A stretch of 64,000 nt of DNA from positions 186,001 to 250,000 of the forward strand of contig NZ_JAPYZV010000005.1 in NCBI RefSeq assembly GCF_027812955.1, written 5' to 3'. Below, piece after piece: positions 1 through 9,998 of the stretch; the first letter of the stretch is position 1; each line of letters opens with the position of its first letter. This DNA is from Pedococcus sp. 5OH_020. Lineage in GTDB: Bacteria > Actinomycetota > Actinomycetes > Actinomycetales > Dermatophilaceae. A program made the translations under genes and the position numbers. The notes below the pieces were generated by a model, which made no database searches, was not told the origin of the DNA, and saw nothing but the letters and a program-made list of their open reading frames with translations.

Positions 1-437
1 ACCTCCGCCTCGAAATGAGGGGCGAGGTCGCCGACGTCCACGACGTCGATGTCCGCCTGGGTGAACTCCCGGTAGCGGCCCTCCTGGGGACGCTCCCCCC
101 GCCATACCTTCTGGATCTGGTGGCGCCGGAAGGGAAACGTGAGGTGGCCGGCGTTCTCCAGGACGTAGCGGGCGAAGGGCACGGTCAGGTCGAAGTGGAG
201 GCCGAGCTCCGCGTCACCAGGGCTCTCCTCCGCCGCGAGCCGCGACACCGCGTAGATCTCCTTGTCCGAGTCCCCGCCCTTGCCCAGGAGCCGGTCCACC
301 GGCTCCACGGCCCGCGTCTCGATCGAGGGGAAGCCGTGCAGCTCGAAGGTCTCCCGGATCACGTCGAGGAAGTGCTGCTCGACGATTCTCTCTGCCGGCA
401 GGTACTCGGGAAATCCGCTGATGGGGCTGACCTTCAC
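1..437 (-). CDS. hisS: Histidyl-tRNA synthetase, N-terminal part (cut by window edge)
   Basis: Charges tRNA-His with histidine in the cytosol. The reverse strand reads about 145 residues from a GTG at 437 and runs off the left edge. Visible class II synthetase features are the early GFPEYLP segment, the motif 1 region, FDLTVPFARYV, the motif 2 stretch FPFRRHQIQKVWRGERPQ.GRYREF, and FTQADIDVVD. The GTG shares bases with the stop of the upstream MBL gene (GTGA), so translation is probably coupled. The family is about 420-450 residues long, so roughly two thirds lies outside the window. The motif set is unambiguous. Confidence 0.93.
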   Translation of the reverse strand, partial: MKVSPISGFPEYLPAERIVEQHFLDVIRETFELHGFPSIETRAVEPVDRLLGKGGDSDKEIYAVSRLAAEESPGDAELGLHFDLTVPFARYVLENAGHLTFPFRRHQIQKVWRGERPQEGRYREFTQADIDVVDVGDLAPHFEAE

Positions 438-1150
438 GCGCCCAATCCTTGCAAATACGGGTTCGTGCCGCGCTCGCGGTCCATCGTCGTGGCGGGCCCG
501 TGGCCTGGCAGGACCAGCGTGGCGTCCGGAAGCGGCAGCACGACGTCGCGCAAGGAGGCCTGCATGGCCCTGGCGTCCCCACCGGGAAGGTCCGTCCGGC
601 CGATGGACCCGGCGAAGAGGACGTCACCGCTAAGGACCGTCGACGTCACCTGCGCACCGGTCACGCCCTCGGGCACGTCGGGGAGCGCGAACATGACCGA
701 TCCCTCGGTATGTCCCGGCGCGTGCAGGACGCGCAGCGGGAGCCCGGCAAGGTCGAGGGACTGGTTCCCGGCGAGCTCGACGACGTCCTCAGGCTCTCGC
801 CATACAGCCCTCTGCCCGAACTGCTGCTCCATCATCGCCAGCATGCCGGGCTCGATCGTCGCCAGCGGGTCGACGAGCCGGTACCGGTCGTCGGTGTGGA
901 TGTAGGCCGCCGTGCGGCCGTCGCATACCGGGGTCACCGCGTACACATGGTCGAGGTGCCCGTGCGTGAGCAGCACCGCTGCCGGCCTCAGCCGGTGCTC
1001 CCGCAGGACGTCTCTCACCCTGTCCTCGACCCCGATCCCAGGGTCGACGACCACGCACTCCTCGCCGGCTGCCGCCGCGATGACGTAGCAGTTCGTGGCG
1101 AAGGCAGCCGCAGGGAATCCGATGGTGAGCACGGGCCGCAGCCTAACCAC
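434..1150 (-). CDS. MBL-fold metallohydrolase (glyoxalase II-like)
   Basis: 238-residue metallo-beta-lactamase-fold hydrolase starting with GTG. The metal site is visible as THGHLDH (about residues 62-68), APGHTEGS, SGDVLFAGSIGRTDLPGG and the C-terminal LPGHGPATTMDRER. That pattern and the length match the hydroxyacylglutathione-hydrolase-like subfamily commonly found next to hisS in actinobacteria. The substrate cannot be read from sequence; thioester or persulfide chemistry is known in the family. The stop overlaps the hisS start by four bases, so the two are probably one transcript. It diverges from the cyclophilin gene across only 26 bp. Confidence 0.85.
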   Translation of the reverse strand: MVRLRPVLTIGFPAAAFATNCYVIAAAAGEECVVVDPGIGVEDRVRDVLREHRLRPAAVLLTHGHLDHVYAVTPVCDGRTAAYIHTDDRYRLVDPLATIEPGMLAMMEQQFGQRAVWREPEDVVELAGNQSLDLAGLPLRVLHAPGHTEGSVMFALPDVPEGVTGAQVTSTVLSGDVLFAGSIGRTDLPGGDARAMQASLRDVVLPLPDATLVLPGHGPATTMDRERGTNPYLQGLGA

Positions 1151-1176
1151 TGTCCTGCCTGCCTAGACTGACGCGC

Positions 1177-1998
1177 GTGACTAGGGAGCAGGAACGAGCC
1201 AGGGCCCGTCGACGGGCCCAGAAGTTCGACGCGAAACTGGCCCAGAAGGAGCGCGAGGCTGCGCGGAACCGCCAGGCAGGGGTGGTCGTCGTGGCAGTCC
1301 TCGTCGTCGTCGCCGCGTTCGTCTTCCTGTCGCTCAGGCTGGGCAAGCAGGCCACGCCGATCGCCGGTCAGAGCCCCAGCGCCTCCGCCACCTCCTCGGC
1401 GTCGCCCACGAGTGCGAGCGTGGCTGGGTGCACCCCCGCGCCGGCCACCCCCAAGGCCGTCAAGACCCAAGGTCTGCCGGCCAAGAGCACGGCAGCCGGC
1501 AAGACGTTCACCGCCGTGCTGACGACGAACTGCGGGGACATCACGATCCGGCTGGACGGCGCGAAGGCACCCCAGACGGTCGCGTCGTTCGTGTCCCTCG
1601 CCAGGTCGGGCTACTTCGCGGCCTCCCCCTGTCACCGGTTGACCACGCAGGGCATCTACGTGCTGCAGTGCGGCGACCCCATGGGCGGGACCGGCACCGG
1701 ACCGGGCTACTCGTACGGCATCGAGAACGCTCCCAAGACAGGGAAGTACCCCGCCGGCACTGTCGCCATGGCACGCACCAGCGACCCCAACAGCAACGCC
1801 GACCAGTTCTTCCTGGTCTACAAGGACTCCGAGCTGCCGACCGCCGGTGGTGGCTACTCCATCTTCGGCACGGTGACCGGTGGAATGGATATTGTCGAGA
1901 AGATCGCCGCAGCAGGTGTGGCCGGCGGGTCCGGTGACGGCCCGCCCGCTGCCCCCATCAGCATCCTCAAGGTTGCTGTGACCGAGAAGAAGGCCTGA
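1177..1998 (+). CDS. Membrane-anchored cyclophilin-type peptidyl-prolyl isomerase
   Basis: 273 residues. A basic, Arg/Lys/Ala-rich cytoplasmic head (1-33) is followed by one membrane helix (about 34-53), a Ser/Ala/Thr/Pro linker (about 60-100), and a cyclophilin domain (about 108-270) with TNCGDITIRLDG, FVSLARSGYF, CHRLT, DPNSNADQFF and FGTVTGGMDIVEKI. It should catalyse prolyl cis-trans isomerisation on the outer face of the membrane. Several residues of the classical active site are altered (for example CHRLT where FHRV is usual), so activity may be weak. The GTG start is preceded by TAGACT at 1164-1169, seven bases away, which suggests a leaderless transcript. Neighbourhood with DUF349 and rel is usual in actinobacteria. 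Confidence 0.88.
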   Translation: MTREQERARARRRAQKFDAKLAQKEREAARNRQAGVVVVAVLVVVAAFVFLSLRLGKQATPIAGQSPSASATSSASPTSASVAGCTPAPATPKAVKTQGLPAKSTAAGKTFTAVLTTNCGDITIRLDGAKAPQTVASFVSLARSGYFAASPCHRLTTQGIYVLQCGDPMGGTGTGPGYSYGIENAPKTGKYPAGTVAMARTSDPNSNADQFFLVYKDSELPTAGGGYSIFGTVTGGMDIVEKIAAAGVAGGSGDGPPAAPISILKVAVTEKKA

Positions 1999-2000
1999 CC

Positions 2001-3578
2001 GTGACCGAGCAGACGCCCCAGGCAGACTCCGGAGAGCCCACGTCAGGCCAGACTGACGAGCCCACGCCGGGCCCAGCTGACGAGCCCACGCCGGGCCCGG
2101 CTGACGAGCCCACGCCGGGCACCCCCGACAGCCGCAGGCAGGCGGACGGGACGGAGCCGGCTGAGGCGAGCCATTCTCCTTCCCCTTCTTCCCCTTCCCC
2201 CTCCCTGTCTCCCACACCGGCGCCTCGGCCGGTGCCGAAGCCTGGGCCGGTGCCGACTCCGGCGGCCATCCGCAAGGTTGCGCACCCCCAGCCGGTCGCG
2301 GCCTCCCCCAACCTGCCACCCGGCCCTCCCGCCGAGAGCTTCGGACGCGTCGCCGAGGACGGCACGGTGTTCGTCCGCACCACCGAGGGCGAGCGGGAGG
2401 TAGGGGCGTACCCCGGCGCGTCGCCCGAGGAGGCGCTGCATTACTTCGCCCGCAAGTACGACGAGCTCTACTCCTTGGCCGACCTCCTGCACCAGCGTCT
2501 GCAGACGACCGACCTCAGCGCGAAGGAGGCCGCCGAGGGCCTGGCCAAGGTCCGTGGCCATGTGGCAGAGGCAGGCGTCGTCGGTGACCTGGCCGCCCTG
2601 GAGGCCAAGATCGCGGAGATCGACACGGCGGTCACCACGCGCAAGGAGGCCGAGGCCGCGGAGCGTGCCGCCGCGCGGGCTGCCGCCGCGGCCGAGCGCG
2701 AGAAGATCGTCGCCGAGGCGGAGAGGATCGCCGCACAGCCGGAGAACAAGATCCAGTGGAAGCAGAGTGGGGCCCGCATGCGTGAGCTCCTCGAAGCGTG
2801 GAAGACCCATCAGCGCGGCGGAGCGCGCCTCGACCGCGAGACCGAGGGCACGCTGTGGCAGCGGTTCAGCCAGGCCCGTAACTCCTTCGACAAGGCTCGC
2901 CGGGTGCACTTCGCGCAGCTCGAGGGAAGCCAGGCCGAGGCGAAGGCCGCCAAGCAGGCCCTCGTCAAGGAGGCGGAGGAGCTGTCCACCAGCACGGACT
3001 GGGGCTCCACCGCCGGCGCCTACAAGCGTCTGATGGACCGCTGGCGCCAGGCCGGTCGAGCGTCCCGTGCGGACGACGACGCCCTCTGGGAGCGTTTCAA
3101 GGCTGCCCAGGACGCGTTCTTCCAGGCCAAGGACCAGATCTCGGCGAAGGAGGACGAAGAGTTCCGCGCGAACCTCGCGACCAAGGAGGCCCTCCTGCAG
3201 GAGGCCGAGCGGCTGCTCCCCGTCAAGGACCTCGACGCGGCCAAGGCGTCACTCCGCGCCATCCAGGACCGCTGGGAGGCCGCCGGCAAGGTGCCCCGCG
3301 CGGACATGGAACGGATGGAGAAGGCGATGCGCCGCATCGAGCAGGCGGTCCGCGACGCCGACGACCAGCGCTGGAAGAGGAGCAACCCGGAGGTGGCTGC
3401 CCGGGCTCGCAGCATGGTCGACCAGCTCGAGTCCTCCGTGGCCTCGCTGAGGGCAGACCTCGACCAGGCGGAGGCGTCCGGCGACGAGCGCAAGGTCAGG
3501 GAGGCGCGTGCCAAGCTCGAGGCTCAGGAGCAGTGGCTGGCCCAGGCGCGCGGCAATCTCGACGAGTTCAGCGGCTGA
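2001..3578 (+). CDS. DUF349 domain protein
   Basis: 525 residues beginning at a GTG two bases after the cyclophilin stop, so probably co-transcribed. Residues 1-115 are a disordered Pro/Thr/Glu/Ser-rich tail containing a short DEPTPG repeat. Residues about 120-150 hold the GRVAEDGTVFVRT segment, and from about 165 the protein is almost all charged alpha helix with repeated W..A/G..R motifs (TDWGSTAGAYKRLMDRWRQAGR, then a later DRWEAAGKVPR), typical of tandem DUF349 repeats. The molecular role of DUF349 is not settled, and I assign none. It is convergent with rel. Confidence 0.85.
   Translation: MTEQTPQADSGEPTSGQTDEPTPGPADEPTPGPADEPTPGTPDSRRQADGTEPAEASHSPSPSSPSPSLSPTPAPRPVPKPGPVPTPAAIRKVAHPQPVAASPNLPPGPPAESFGRVAEDGTVFVRTTEGEREVGAYPGASPEEALHYFARKYDELYSLADLLHQRLQTTDLSAKEAAEGLAKVRGHVAEAGVVGDLAALEAKIAEIDTAVTTRKEAEAAERAAARAAAAAEREKIVAEAERIAAQPENKIQWKQSGARMRELLEAWKTHQRGGARLDRETEGTLWQRFSQARNSFDKARRVHFAQLEGSQAEAKAAKQALVKEAEELSTSTDWGSTAGAYKRLMDRWRQAGRASRADDDALWERFKAAQDAFFQAKDQISAKEDEEFRANLATKEALLQEAERLLPVKDLDAAKASLRAIQDRWEAAGKVPRADMERMEKAMRRIEQAVRDADDQRWKRSNPEVAARARSMVDQLESSVASLRADLDQAEASGDERKVREARAKLEAQEQWLAQARGNLDEFSG
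2053..2120 (+). repeat. 24-bp in-frame tandem repeat coding for DEPTPG units
   Basis: Two complete copies and one 20-base partial copy of a 24-bp unit beginning CTGACGAGCCCACGCC lie inside the disordered N-terminal tail of the DUF349 gene. The unit is eight codons long, so changes in copy number keep the frame. The encoded motif is acidic and proline-rich. The copies differ at only one or two bases, which suggests recent slippage. Confidence 0.85.
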
Positions 3579-3645
3579 CGGGACCGGAGAGCCGCCGCAC
3601 GAGGCCTCAGCGCGCTGTGAGCCGTCCGTGCGCTGGCGGAAGGAC

Positions 3646-5955
3646 TCAGGCTTTGGCGGCCGTCGCCTTCGTGCCGGTGATGCGGTAGACGTCGAAGACA
3701 CCGTCGATCTTGCGGACGGCCTTGATGACGTGGTCGAGGTGACCGGGATCGCCCATCTCGAAGGTGAACTTGCTGATGGCCACCCGATCGCGGGAGGTCT
3801 GGACCGACGCCGACAGGATGTTCACGTGCTGGTCGGACAGCACCCGCGTGACGTCGGAGAGAAGCCGGTTGCGGTCGAGCGCCTCGACCTGCAGCTGGAC
3901 GAGGAAGACGCTTGCCGACGACGGCGCCCACTCGACCTCGATCATCCGGTCCGGCTGCGAGAGTAGCGACTCGGCGTTGGTGCAGTCGGTACGGTGCACC
4001 GAGACACCGTTGCCGCGCGTGATGAACCCCATGATGGGGTCACCCGGCACCGGGGTGCAGCAGCGAGCGAGCTTCACCCATACGTCCGCCGTGCCCACCA
4101 CCACGACGCCTGGATCGCCGGAGCGGCGACGCATGGACCGCGTCGGGGTGGTCGCCTCCGCCAAGTCCTCGGACGCCCCCTCCTCGCCGCCCAGCGAGGC
4201 GACCAGGCGGCCCACCACGTGCTGGGCCGACACGTGACCCTCGCCGACGGCGGCGTACAGCGCGTCGATGTCCTGGTACCGCAGCTCGGACGCGAGGCCG
4301 GTCAGGGTCTCCACGGTGAGCAGTCGCTGCAGCGGCAGGCCCTCCTTGCGCATCGCCTTGGCGATCGCGTCCTTGCCGGACTCGATCATCTCCTCACGGC
4401 GCTCCTTGGAGAACCACTGGCGGATCTTGTTGCGGGCACGTGGCGACTTCACGAAGGTCAGCCAGTCGCGGGAGGGTCCGGCACCGTCCGCCTTGGACGT
4501 CAGGACCTCGACGACGTCCCCGTTCTCCAGCGTCGACTCCAGCGGCACGAGCCGTCCGTTGACCCGACCACCGATGCAGTGGTGCCCGACTTCCGTGTGC
4601 ACGGCGTAGGCGAAGTCGACGGGTGTCGCCCCCGCCGGTAGAGCCACCACCTCGCCCTTGGGGGTGAAGACGTAGACCTCGCGGGCGTTGATCTCGAAGC
4701 GCAGCGAGTCGAGGAACTCCCCCGGGTCGGCCGTCTCCTTCTGCCAGTCGAGCAGCTGGCGCAGCCACGCCATGTCGTTGATCGGACCGGTCTCGCCGTC
4801 CTTGACACCGACGGTCGGTGCGGTCGCGTCCTCCTTGTACTTCCAGTGCGCCGCGACACCGTACTCCGCGCGACGGTGCATCGTGTGGGTCCGGATCTGG
4901 ATCTCCACGGCCTTGCCCTCGGGCCCGATGACCGTGGTGTGCAGCGACTGGTACATGTTGAACTTGGGCATCGCAATGTAGTCCTTGAACCGCCCCGGCA
5001 GGGGGTTCCATCGCGCGTGCAGCGCGCCCAGGGCGGCGTAGCAGTCGCGGACCGAGTCCACCAGCACCCGCACGGCGACCAGGTCGTAGATGTCCTCGAA
5101 GTCGCGACCGCGCACGATCATCTTCTGGTACACGGAGTAGTAGTGCTTGGGCCGGCCGGTGACCGTGGCCTTGATCTTGGCCGCCCGCAGGTCACCGCTC
5201 ACCTGCTCGCGAACGCCGGCGAGGAACTCCTCCCGGGCCGGCGCCCGCTCGGCCACGAGGCGGACGATCTCGTCGTAGACCTTGGGGTAGAGCGTGGCGA
5301 AGGACAGGTCCTCCAGCTCCCACTTGATGGTGTTCATGCCGAGCCGGTGGGCCAGCGGGGCATAGATCTCCAGCGTCTCGCGGGCCTTGCGCTGCGCGGA
5401 CTCCACCGAGACGTACCGCCAGGTTCGGGCGTTGTGAAGCCGGTCGGCGAGCTTGATGACGAGGACCCTGATGTCACGGGCCATCGCCACGACCATCTTG
5501 CGCACCGTCTCCGCCTGCGCCGCGTCACCGTACGTCACCTTGTCGAGCTTGGTGACGCCGTCGACGAGCATGGCGACCTCCCGCCCGAAGTCCTTCTCCA
5601 GCTGGGTCAGGCTGTACGGCGTGTCCTCCACCGTGTCGTGCAGCAGCGCGGCGGCCAGCGTGGCGGGCGTCATTCCGAGCTCGGCCAAGATCGTGGTGAC
5701 GGCGAGCGGGTGGGTGATGTAGGCGTCACCGGACTTGCGCTTCTGACCCCGGTGGGCTTCCTCGGCCACGACGTACGCGCGCTCGATGACCGTGAGGTCG
5801 GCCTTGGGGTGGGTGGCGCGGACCGTCTGCAGGAGCGGTTCGAGGACCGGGTTGTCGGGTCCGCCTCGGCTGCCGAACCGGGCCAGGCGCGCCCGGACCC
5901 GGCTCGACGAGGAGGCGCCGGTGGGCACCGGCCCGGTGGCGACATCCTCGGTCAT
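3646..5955 (-). CDS. rel: Bifunctional (p)ppGpp synthetase/hydrolase (Rel/RSH)
   Basis: 769 residues. Makes and degrades the stringent-response alarmone (p)ppGpp. Domains in order: HD hydrolase (about 60-200, with H82 and the H106-D107 pair in LLHDTVEDT); the synthetase domain (about 235-365, with [20 protein letters not shown] and EIQIRT); a TGS domain (about 425-485, [24 protein letters not shown]); and a C-terminal ACT domain (about 690-765). The hydrolase residues are present, so this is the bifunctional form rather than a synthetase-only RelA. The ATG at 5955 follows TAGGCT by six bases, consistent with a leaderless message separate from apt 49 bp upstream. Confidence 0.97.
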   Translation of the reverse strand: MTEDVATGPVPTGASSSSRVRARLARFGSRGGPDNPVLEPLLQTVRATHPKADLTVIERAYVVAEEAHRGQKRKSGDAYITHPLAVTTILAELGMTPATLAAALLHDTVEDTPYSLTQLEKDFGREVAMLVDGVTKLDKVTYGDAAQAETVRKMVVAMARDIRVLVIKLADRLHNARTWRYVSVESAQRKARETLEIYAPLAHRLGMNTIKWELEDLSFATLYPKVYDEIVRLVAERAPAREEFLAGVREQVSGDLRAAKIKATVTGRPKHYYSVYQKMIVRGRDFEDIYDLVAVRVLVDSVRDCYAALGALHARWNPLPGRFKDYIAMPKFNMYQSLHTTVIGPEGKAVEIQIRTHTMHRRAEYGVAAHWKYKEDATAPTVGVKDGETGPINDMAWLRQLLDWQKETADPGEFLDSLRFEINAREVYVFTPKGEVVALPAGATPVDFAYAVHTEVGHHCIGGRVNGRLVPLESTLENGDVVEVLTSKADGAGPSRDWLTFVKSPRARNKIRQWFSKERREEMIESGKDAIAKAMRKEGLPLQRLLTVETLTGLASELRYQDIDALYAAVGEGHVSAQHVVGRLVASLGGEEGASEDLAEATTPTRSMRRRSGDPGVVVVGTADVWVKLARCCTPVPGDPIMGFITRGNGVSVHRTDCTNAESLLSQPDRMIEVEWAPSSASVFLVQLQVEALDRNRLLSDVTRVLSDQHVNILSASVQTSRDRVAISKFTFEMGDPGHLDHVIKAVRKIDGVFDVYRITGTKATAAKA

Positions 5956-6004
5956 GGACGAAGCCTATGCGATGCCCGCACGGCGGATCAGCGGGGCGGC
6001 GACC

Positions 6005-6547
6005 CTAGTGGACGACCAGCGTCGTGTGCACGTCCCTGCCCGCCAGACGCTGCCTGCCGTGCAGGAAGGCGAGCTCGATCGGGGCCTCGAACGCGACCAC
6101 CTCGGCGTGGGCCTGCTCGAGCAGACCGCACGCCGCCTGCGCCGTCCCGCCGGTCGCGAGCACGTCGTCGACGACCAGCACGCGCTCCCCGCCGACGAAG
6201 GAGTCCTCGTGGATCTCGATGGTCGCCGTGCCGTACTCCAGGTCGTAGCTGGCCCCGACGACCCGACCGGGCAGCTTGCCGGCCTTGCGCACCGGCACGA
6301 ACCCGATCCCGAGCTCGTGAGCCAGGGCTGCTCCGAAGATGAAGCCTCTCGCCTCGATCCCGGCCACGAGGTCGACGTGTCCGCCACGCCGCCTGGCCAT
6401 GTCGTCGACCACGGCCCCGAAGGCCGCCGGGTCAGCCAGCAACGGCGTGACGTCCTTGAAGACGACGCCGGGAGTCGGAAAGTCGGGGATGTCGCGGAGC
6501 CGTCCGGCGATGACCTCGGCGAGCGAGACCTGCGGGGACTCGGTCAC
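6005..6547 (-). CDS. apt: Adenine phosphoribosyltransferase
   Basis: 180 residues. Salvages adenine plus PRPP to AMP in the cytosol. The PRPP-binding loop is visible as RVLVVDDVLATGGTAQA, and the family N-terminal FPTPGVVFKDVTPLL is intact. Length is normal for the family. It starts with a GTG that overlaps the secF stop (GTGA), so it belongs to the yajC-secD-secF-apt transcript and precedes rel, the conserved actinobacterial order. Confidence 0.96.
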   Translation of the reverse strand: MTESPQVSLAEVIAGRLRDIPDFPTPGVVFKDVTPLLADPAAFGAVVDDMARRRGGHVDLVAGIEARGFIFGAALAHELGIGFVPVRKAGKLPGRVVGASYDLEYGTATIEIHEDSFVGGERVLVVDDVLATGGTAQAACGLLEQAHAEVVAFEAPIELAFLHGRQRLAGRDVHTTLVVH

Positions 6548-7722
6548 CGGCGCGACTTCGGGGGCCGCTTGGGCTGGTTGCGGGGACCGCTCTGGGCGTA
6601 CCGATGCGTCTCCCGGACCACTCCGGCCGTACGGGTCGCGCCCACCGGGGCAGGCTCACGGGCCGCCTCGGCGTCCGCCGCCTCGACGGCGTCTGCGGGA
6701 TGCGGGACAGGCGCCGCGTCGGAGGCCGACACCGTCCCGCCGTGCCGCGCCTGGTACCGCGCGGCCTTCTTGTCCAGCTCCATCATCTGCGGCTCCTTGG
6801 AGCGCAGGTGCACCAGCAGCGGAGTGGCGATGAAGATGGAGGAGTAGGCGCCCACCCCGATGCCGACGAACAGGGCGAGCGCGAGGTCCAGCAGGGTGCC
6901 GGGACCGAGGAAGACGAAGCCGATGACCAGGATGGCCGCGATCGGCAGCAGCGCCACGACAGTGGTGTTGATGGAGCGCACGAGCGTCTGGTTCACGGCG
7001 AGGTTCGCGGCCTGGGAGTACGACACCCGTCCGTTGCCCAGCGCCTCGCTGGTGTTCTCGCGGACCTTGTCGAAGACGACCACCGTGTCGTACAGCGAGT
7101 ACCCCAGGATCGTCAGGAAGCCGATCATCGTCGCCGGGGAGACCTCGAAGCCGGCCAGCGCGTAGATCCCCACCGTGATGAACAGGTCGTGCAGCAGCGC
7201 CACCAGCCCTGCGACGGCCATCTTCCAGGTGCGGAAGTACAGGGCCATGACGATGGAGACCAGCGCCAGGAAGACGACCAGCGCCTGGAGGGCCTTCTGG
7301 CTGACCGAGGCACCCCAGGAAGGGCCGACGAACGAGGCGGAGACCTTCTGGCTGTCGGTGCCGAAGGCCCTGCCCAGCGCCTCCTGCACGCCCTCGCTCT
7401 GTGCGTCGCTCAGCTTCTCGGTCTGCACCCGGACCGTGTTGGTCCCGACCTTGGTGACCTCCGCGGCACCGGCGGCCTGGACGCTGTTGACGGCGTCCTT
7501 GGCCTTCTGCTCGTACCCCTGGGAGACGTTCACCCCCGAGACGCGGAACTCGGACCCACCGCGGAACTCCAGGCTCAGGTTGAGCCCGTGCCAGACCAGC
7601 CCGATGGCCGCCAGGAGGATGAAGACGCCCGAGACGACGTACCACTGCTTGTAGCGTCCGACGAAGTCAGTCGACCGCTTCCCGGTGTAGAGGTCGTTGC
7701 CCAGTGCGGCGAAGTTGATCAC
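6544..7722 (-). CDS. secF: Protein translocase subunit SecF
   Basis: 392 residues. A membrane component of the SecDF complex, which uses the proton gradient to help pull exported proteins through SecYEG. An N-terminal helix (about 28-45) is followed by a periplasmic P1 loop (about 50-150) and a five-helix block carrying GFLTILGYSLYDTVVVFDKVRE and VNQTLVRSINTT, the SecF signatures. The C-terminal tail (about 330-392) is cytoplasmic, charged and low-complexity. GTG start overlapping the secD stop, and stop overlapping the apt start, so strongly coupled. Confidence 0.96.
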   Translation of the reverse strand: MINFAALGNDLYTGKRSTDFVGRYKQWYVVSGVFILLAAIGLVWHGLNLSLEFRGGSEFRVSGVNVSQGYEQKAKDAVNSVQAAGAAEVTKVGTNTVRVQTEKLSDAQSEGVQEALGRAFGTDSQKVSASFVGPSWGASVSQKALQALVVFLALVSIVMALYFRTWKMAVAGLVALLHDLFITVGIYALAGFEVSPATMIGFLTILGYSLYDTVVVFDKVRENTSEALGNGRVSYSQAANLAVNQTLVRSINTTVVALLPIAAILVIGFVFLGPGTLLDLALALFVGIGVGAYSSIFIATPLLVHLRSKEPQMMELDKKAARYQARHGGTVSASDAAPVPHPADAVEAADAEAAREPAPVGATRTAGVVRETHRYAQSGPRNQPKRPPKSRR

Positions 7723-9515
7723 AGCGCGCTCCCGTCGGTCGTGGCGGCGGCAGGCCTGGCGACGGCCACGCGACCCCGCCCGGCATACCGCACCGTCTTG
7801 GCGCCCAGCCGCTCCGGGTCGAGCCCGGAGAGGCGATGACCGCCACCGAAGAACTTCGTGCTCGCCAGCAGGGCCACCAGCGGGTGGGTGAACATGACGA
7901 CGATCAGCAGGTCGATGAGAGTGGTCAGACCGAGGGTGAACGCGAAGCCGCGCACGTTGGAGGACGCCAGCAGGTACAGCACGAAGGCTGCGAGGAAGTT
8001 GACGCCGTCAGCAGCGAGGATCGTCCTTCTGGCCCGGCGCCACCCGGTGTCCACGGCGGCTCGTAGCGGCCTCCCCTCTCGCACCTCGTCACGGATGCGT
8101 TCGAAGTAGACGATGAACGAGTCCGCTGTCACACCGATCGCGACGATGAGACCGGTGACCCCGGCCATGTCGAGACGGAAGTTGTGCGACCACCCCAGCA
8201 GGGCGATCGCCACGTACGTCAGCAGACCGGCGATGATGATCGACGCCACGGTGACCAGGCCCAGGGCGCGGTACTGGACCATCGAGTAGAGGAACACGAG
8301 GACGAAGCCGATGATGCCGGCGACCAGGCCCATCCGCAGCTGCTCGCTGCCCAGGGTCGGGCTGATCTGGTCGCGCGTCTGCAGCGCGAAGGACACCGGG
8401 AGGGCGCCGAACTTCAGCTGGTTGGCCAGCTGTCGAGCGCTCTCGATGGTGAAGCTGCCCGTGATGCTCGACTGACCGTCCAGGATGGCGGCCTGGGCCA
8501 CGGGGGCGGTGACCACCCGGGAGTCCAGCGTCACAGCGAAGCGGTTCCGCGGGTCCGGCAGGCTGACCAGCCGCTTGGTGACCTTGGCGAAGTCCTTCGT
8601 GCCGCTGCTGTTGAAGGAGAGCCGGATCTCGACGATGTTCGACGGCTGGCCGTTGGACAGCGGCTGGTAGCCGGCCACCGCGTCCTTGATCTGGTCGCCG
8701 CGGACCTCGACCTTCCCGAGGATGTACTTCTCGGCACCGTCGTCGGAACACGTCACGAGGGGCTTGGAGGGGTCGTCGACGATGCCGTCAAGGACACCCT
8801 TCTTCGAGCAGTCCAGCTCCTGGAAGGCCTTGGACAGCTCCGGGGTCACGTTCGCCAGGTCGCTGGCGTCGACGGGCTTCGTCGAGCTGCCCGTCGGCGT
8901 GGTGGCTCCGCCGGTCGGCGCCGTCGTACTCGTGGACCCGGCGGCAGGTGACGTCGTCGCCTGGAGGAACGCCCCCGGCAGCCCGCTCTTGGCGGACGTG
9001 CTCGCCGTCCCGGTGGCGGTGGGGACCTTGCTGGTCTTCGTCGCCGTTCCGGTCGGCGTCCCCGTGGCCTTCCCCGTCGCCGTGCCGGTCGGGGTGGTCG
9101 TCGGCACGGGCTGGTTCGTGCCGGCGGCAGCCGCCAGGACGGGCCGGAAGCGCATCTGCGACGAGCGGCGGATCGCGTCCTCGGTCGCCTTGTCGGGGGT
9201 GCCGGGCATCGTCACGACGATGTTGCTGCCCTGCCGGGTGGTGACCTCCGCCCCGGAGATGCCGTTGGAGTCGACGCGCTGCACGATGATGTCCCGCGCC
9301 TGGTTCAGCTGGTCGGCGGTCACCCTGGCGTTGCCGACCAGCACCGGCTGCAGGATCATCTGTGTGCCGCCCTCGAGGTCGAGGCCCAGCTTCGGCTTCC
9401 ACTGTGCCTGCCCCCACGTGCTGGCGGCGAAGAGGAGCCCGTAGAGCCCCAGGATGATCGCGGCCAGGGCCGACAGGACCTTCAGCGGCTTGCGGTTGTA
9501 CGGGTTGATTGCCAC
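7719..9515 (-). CDS. secD: Protein translocase subunit SecD
   Basis: 598 residues. Partner of SecF in the SecDF export motor. One N-terminal helix is followed by LGLDLEGGTQM, the large extracytoplasmic domain, and a C-terminal six-helix RND-type block with GVTGLIVAIGVTADSFIVYFERIRDE. Residues about 140-225 form a Thr/Ala/Gly/Pro/Ser-rich insertion with TPTGT-like repeats that splits the periplasmic domain; related actinobacterial SecD proteins have variable linkers here. It is 12 bp downstream of yajC and overlaps secF by four bases. Confidence 0.96.
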   Translation of the reverse strand: MAINPYNRKPLKVLSALAAIILGLYGLLFAASTWGQAQWKPKLGLDLEGGTQMILQPVLVGNARVTADQLNQARDIIVQRVDSNGISGAEVTTRQGSNIVVTMPGTPDKATEDAIRRSSQMRFRPVLAAAAGTNQPVPTTTPTGTATGKATGTPTGTATKTSKVPTATGTASTSAKSGLPGAFLQATTSPAAGSTSTTAPTGGATTPTGSSTKPVDASDLANVTPELSKAFQELDCSKKGVLDGIVDDPSKPLVTCSDDGAEKYILGKVEVRGDQIKDAVAGYQPLSNGQPSNIVEIRLSFNSSGTKDFAKVTKRLVSLPDPRNRFAVTLDSRVVTAPVAQAAILDGQSSITGSFTIESARQLANQLKFGALPVSFALQTRDQISPTLGSEQLRMGLVAGIIGFVLVFLYSMVQYRALGLVTVASIIIAGLLTYVAIALLGWSHNFRLDMAGVTGLIVAIGVTADSFIVYFERIRDEVREGRPLRAAVDTGWRRARRTILAADGVNFLAAFVLYLLASSNVRGFAFTLGLTTLIDLLIVVMFTHPLVALLASTKFFGGGHRLSGLDPERLGAKTVRYAGRGRVAVARPAAATTDGSAL

Positions 9516-9527
9516 GTGCGGGGACCT

Positions 9528-9833
9528 CTACTCGGTGGTGCTGCTCGGGAGCGGCGGCTCGGCGTCCGGGGCGACCCTGGTGCCGATCGCGCGCCGGTCG
9601 AAGCGGACGGAGACCCCGGGGCTGACCTCGAGGCCGACGACGGCGTCGTCGAGGGACGTGATCCTGCCGAAGAGCCCCGACGTCGTGCAGATCTGGTCGC
9701 CCACGGCGAGCTCGGCCTGGAGGGTCTGGGTGACCCGCTGCCGACGTCGCTGGCTGAACACCATGAAGAGGATGAGCAGGACGGGCAGCGCGAAGATCAG
9801 CAGGCCGGAGAGAGGCGAGCCGCCGTTCGACAT
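9528..9833 (-). CDS. yajC: Preprotein translocase subunit YajC
   Basis: 101 residues. Small accessory subunit of the SecDF-YajC complex. One N-terminal membrane helix (about 9-27, LLIFALPVLLILFMVFSQ) is followed by RRRQR and the YajC cytoplasmic domain with GDQICTTSGLFGRI. A ribosome site (AAGGAA) lies shortly upstream of the ATG. It heads the yajC-secD-secF-apt operon and follows ruvB after a 165-bp gap, where a separate promoter is possible. Confidence 0.94.
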   Translation of the reverse strand: MSNGGSPLSGLLIFALPVLLILFMVFSQRRRQRVTQTLQAELAVGDQICTTSGLFGRITSLDDAVVGLEVSPGVSVRFDRRAIGTRVAPDAEPPLPSSTTE

Positions 9834-9998
9834 CAGAGAGTTCCTTCAGGGCAGGTGAAAGTGGTTGACGCCTGAGCGACCGCCTGAGTGTAGGTGACGC
9901 ACGGCATACCGACCAACGTGCCTCACCAGGACCGCGTTCCAATTGTGACCATTGTCGGCTCTTCCGAGGATGTCGGGCCCGGTCGAGGGAGCCGGCGC

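Noticed and set aside
4846-6342. Long plus-strand open frame opposite rel and apt
   Set aside because: It is the antisense reading of two strongly conserved genes; high GC leaves reverse frames open. Its translation has no family features and its codon positions do not fit the bias.
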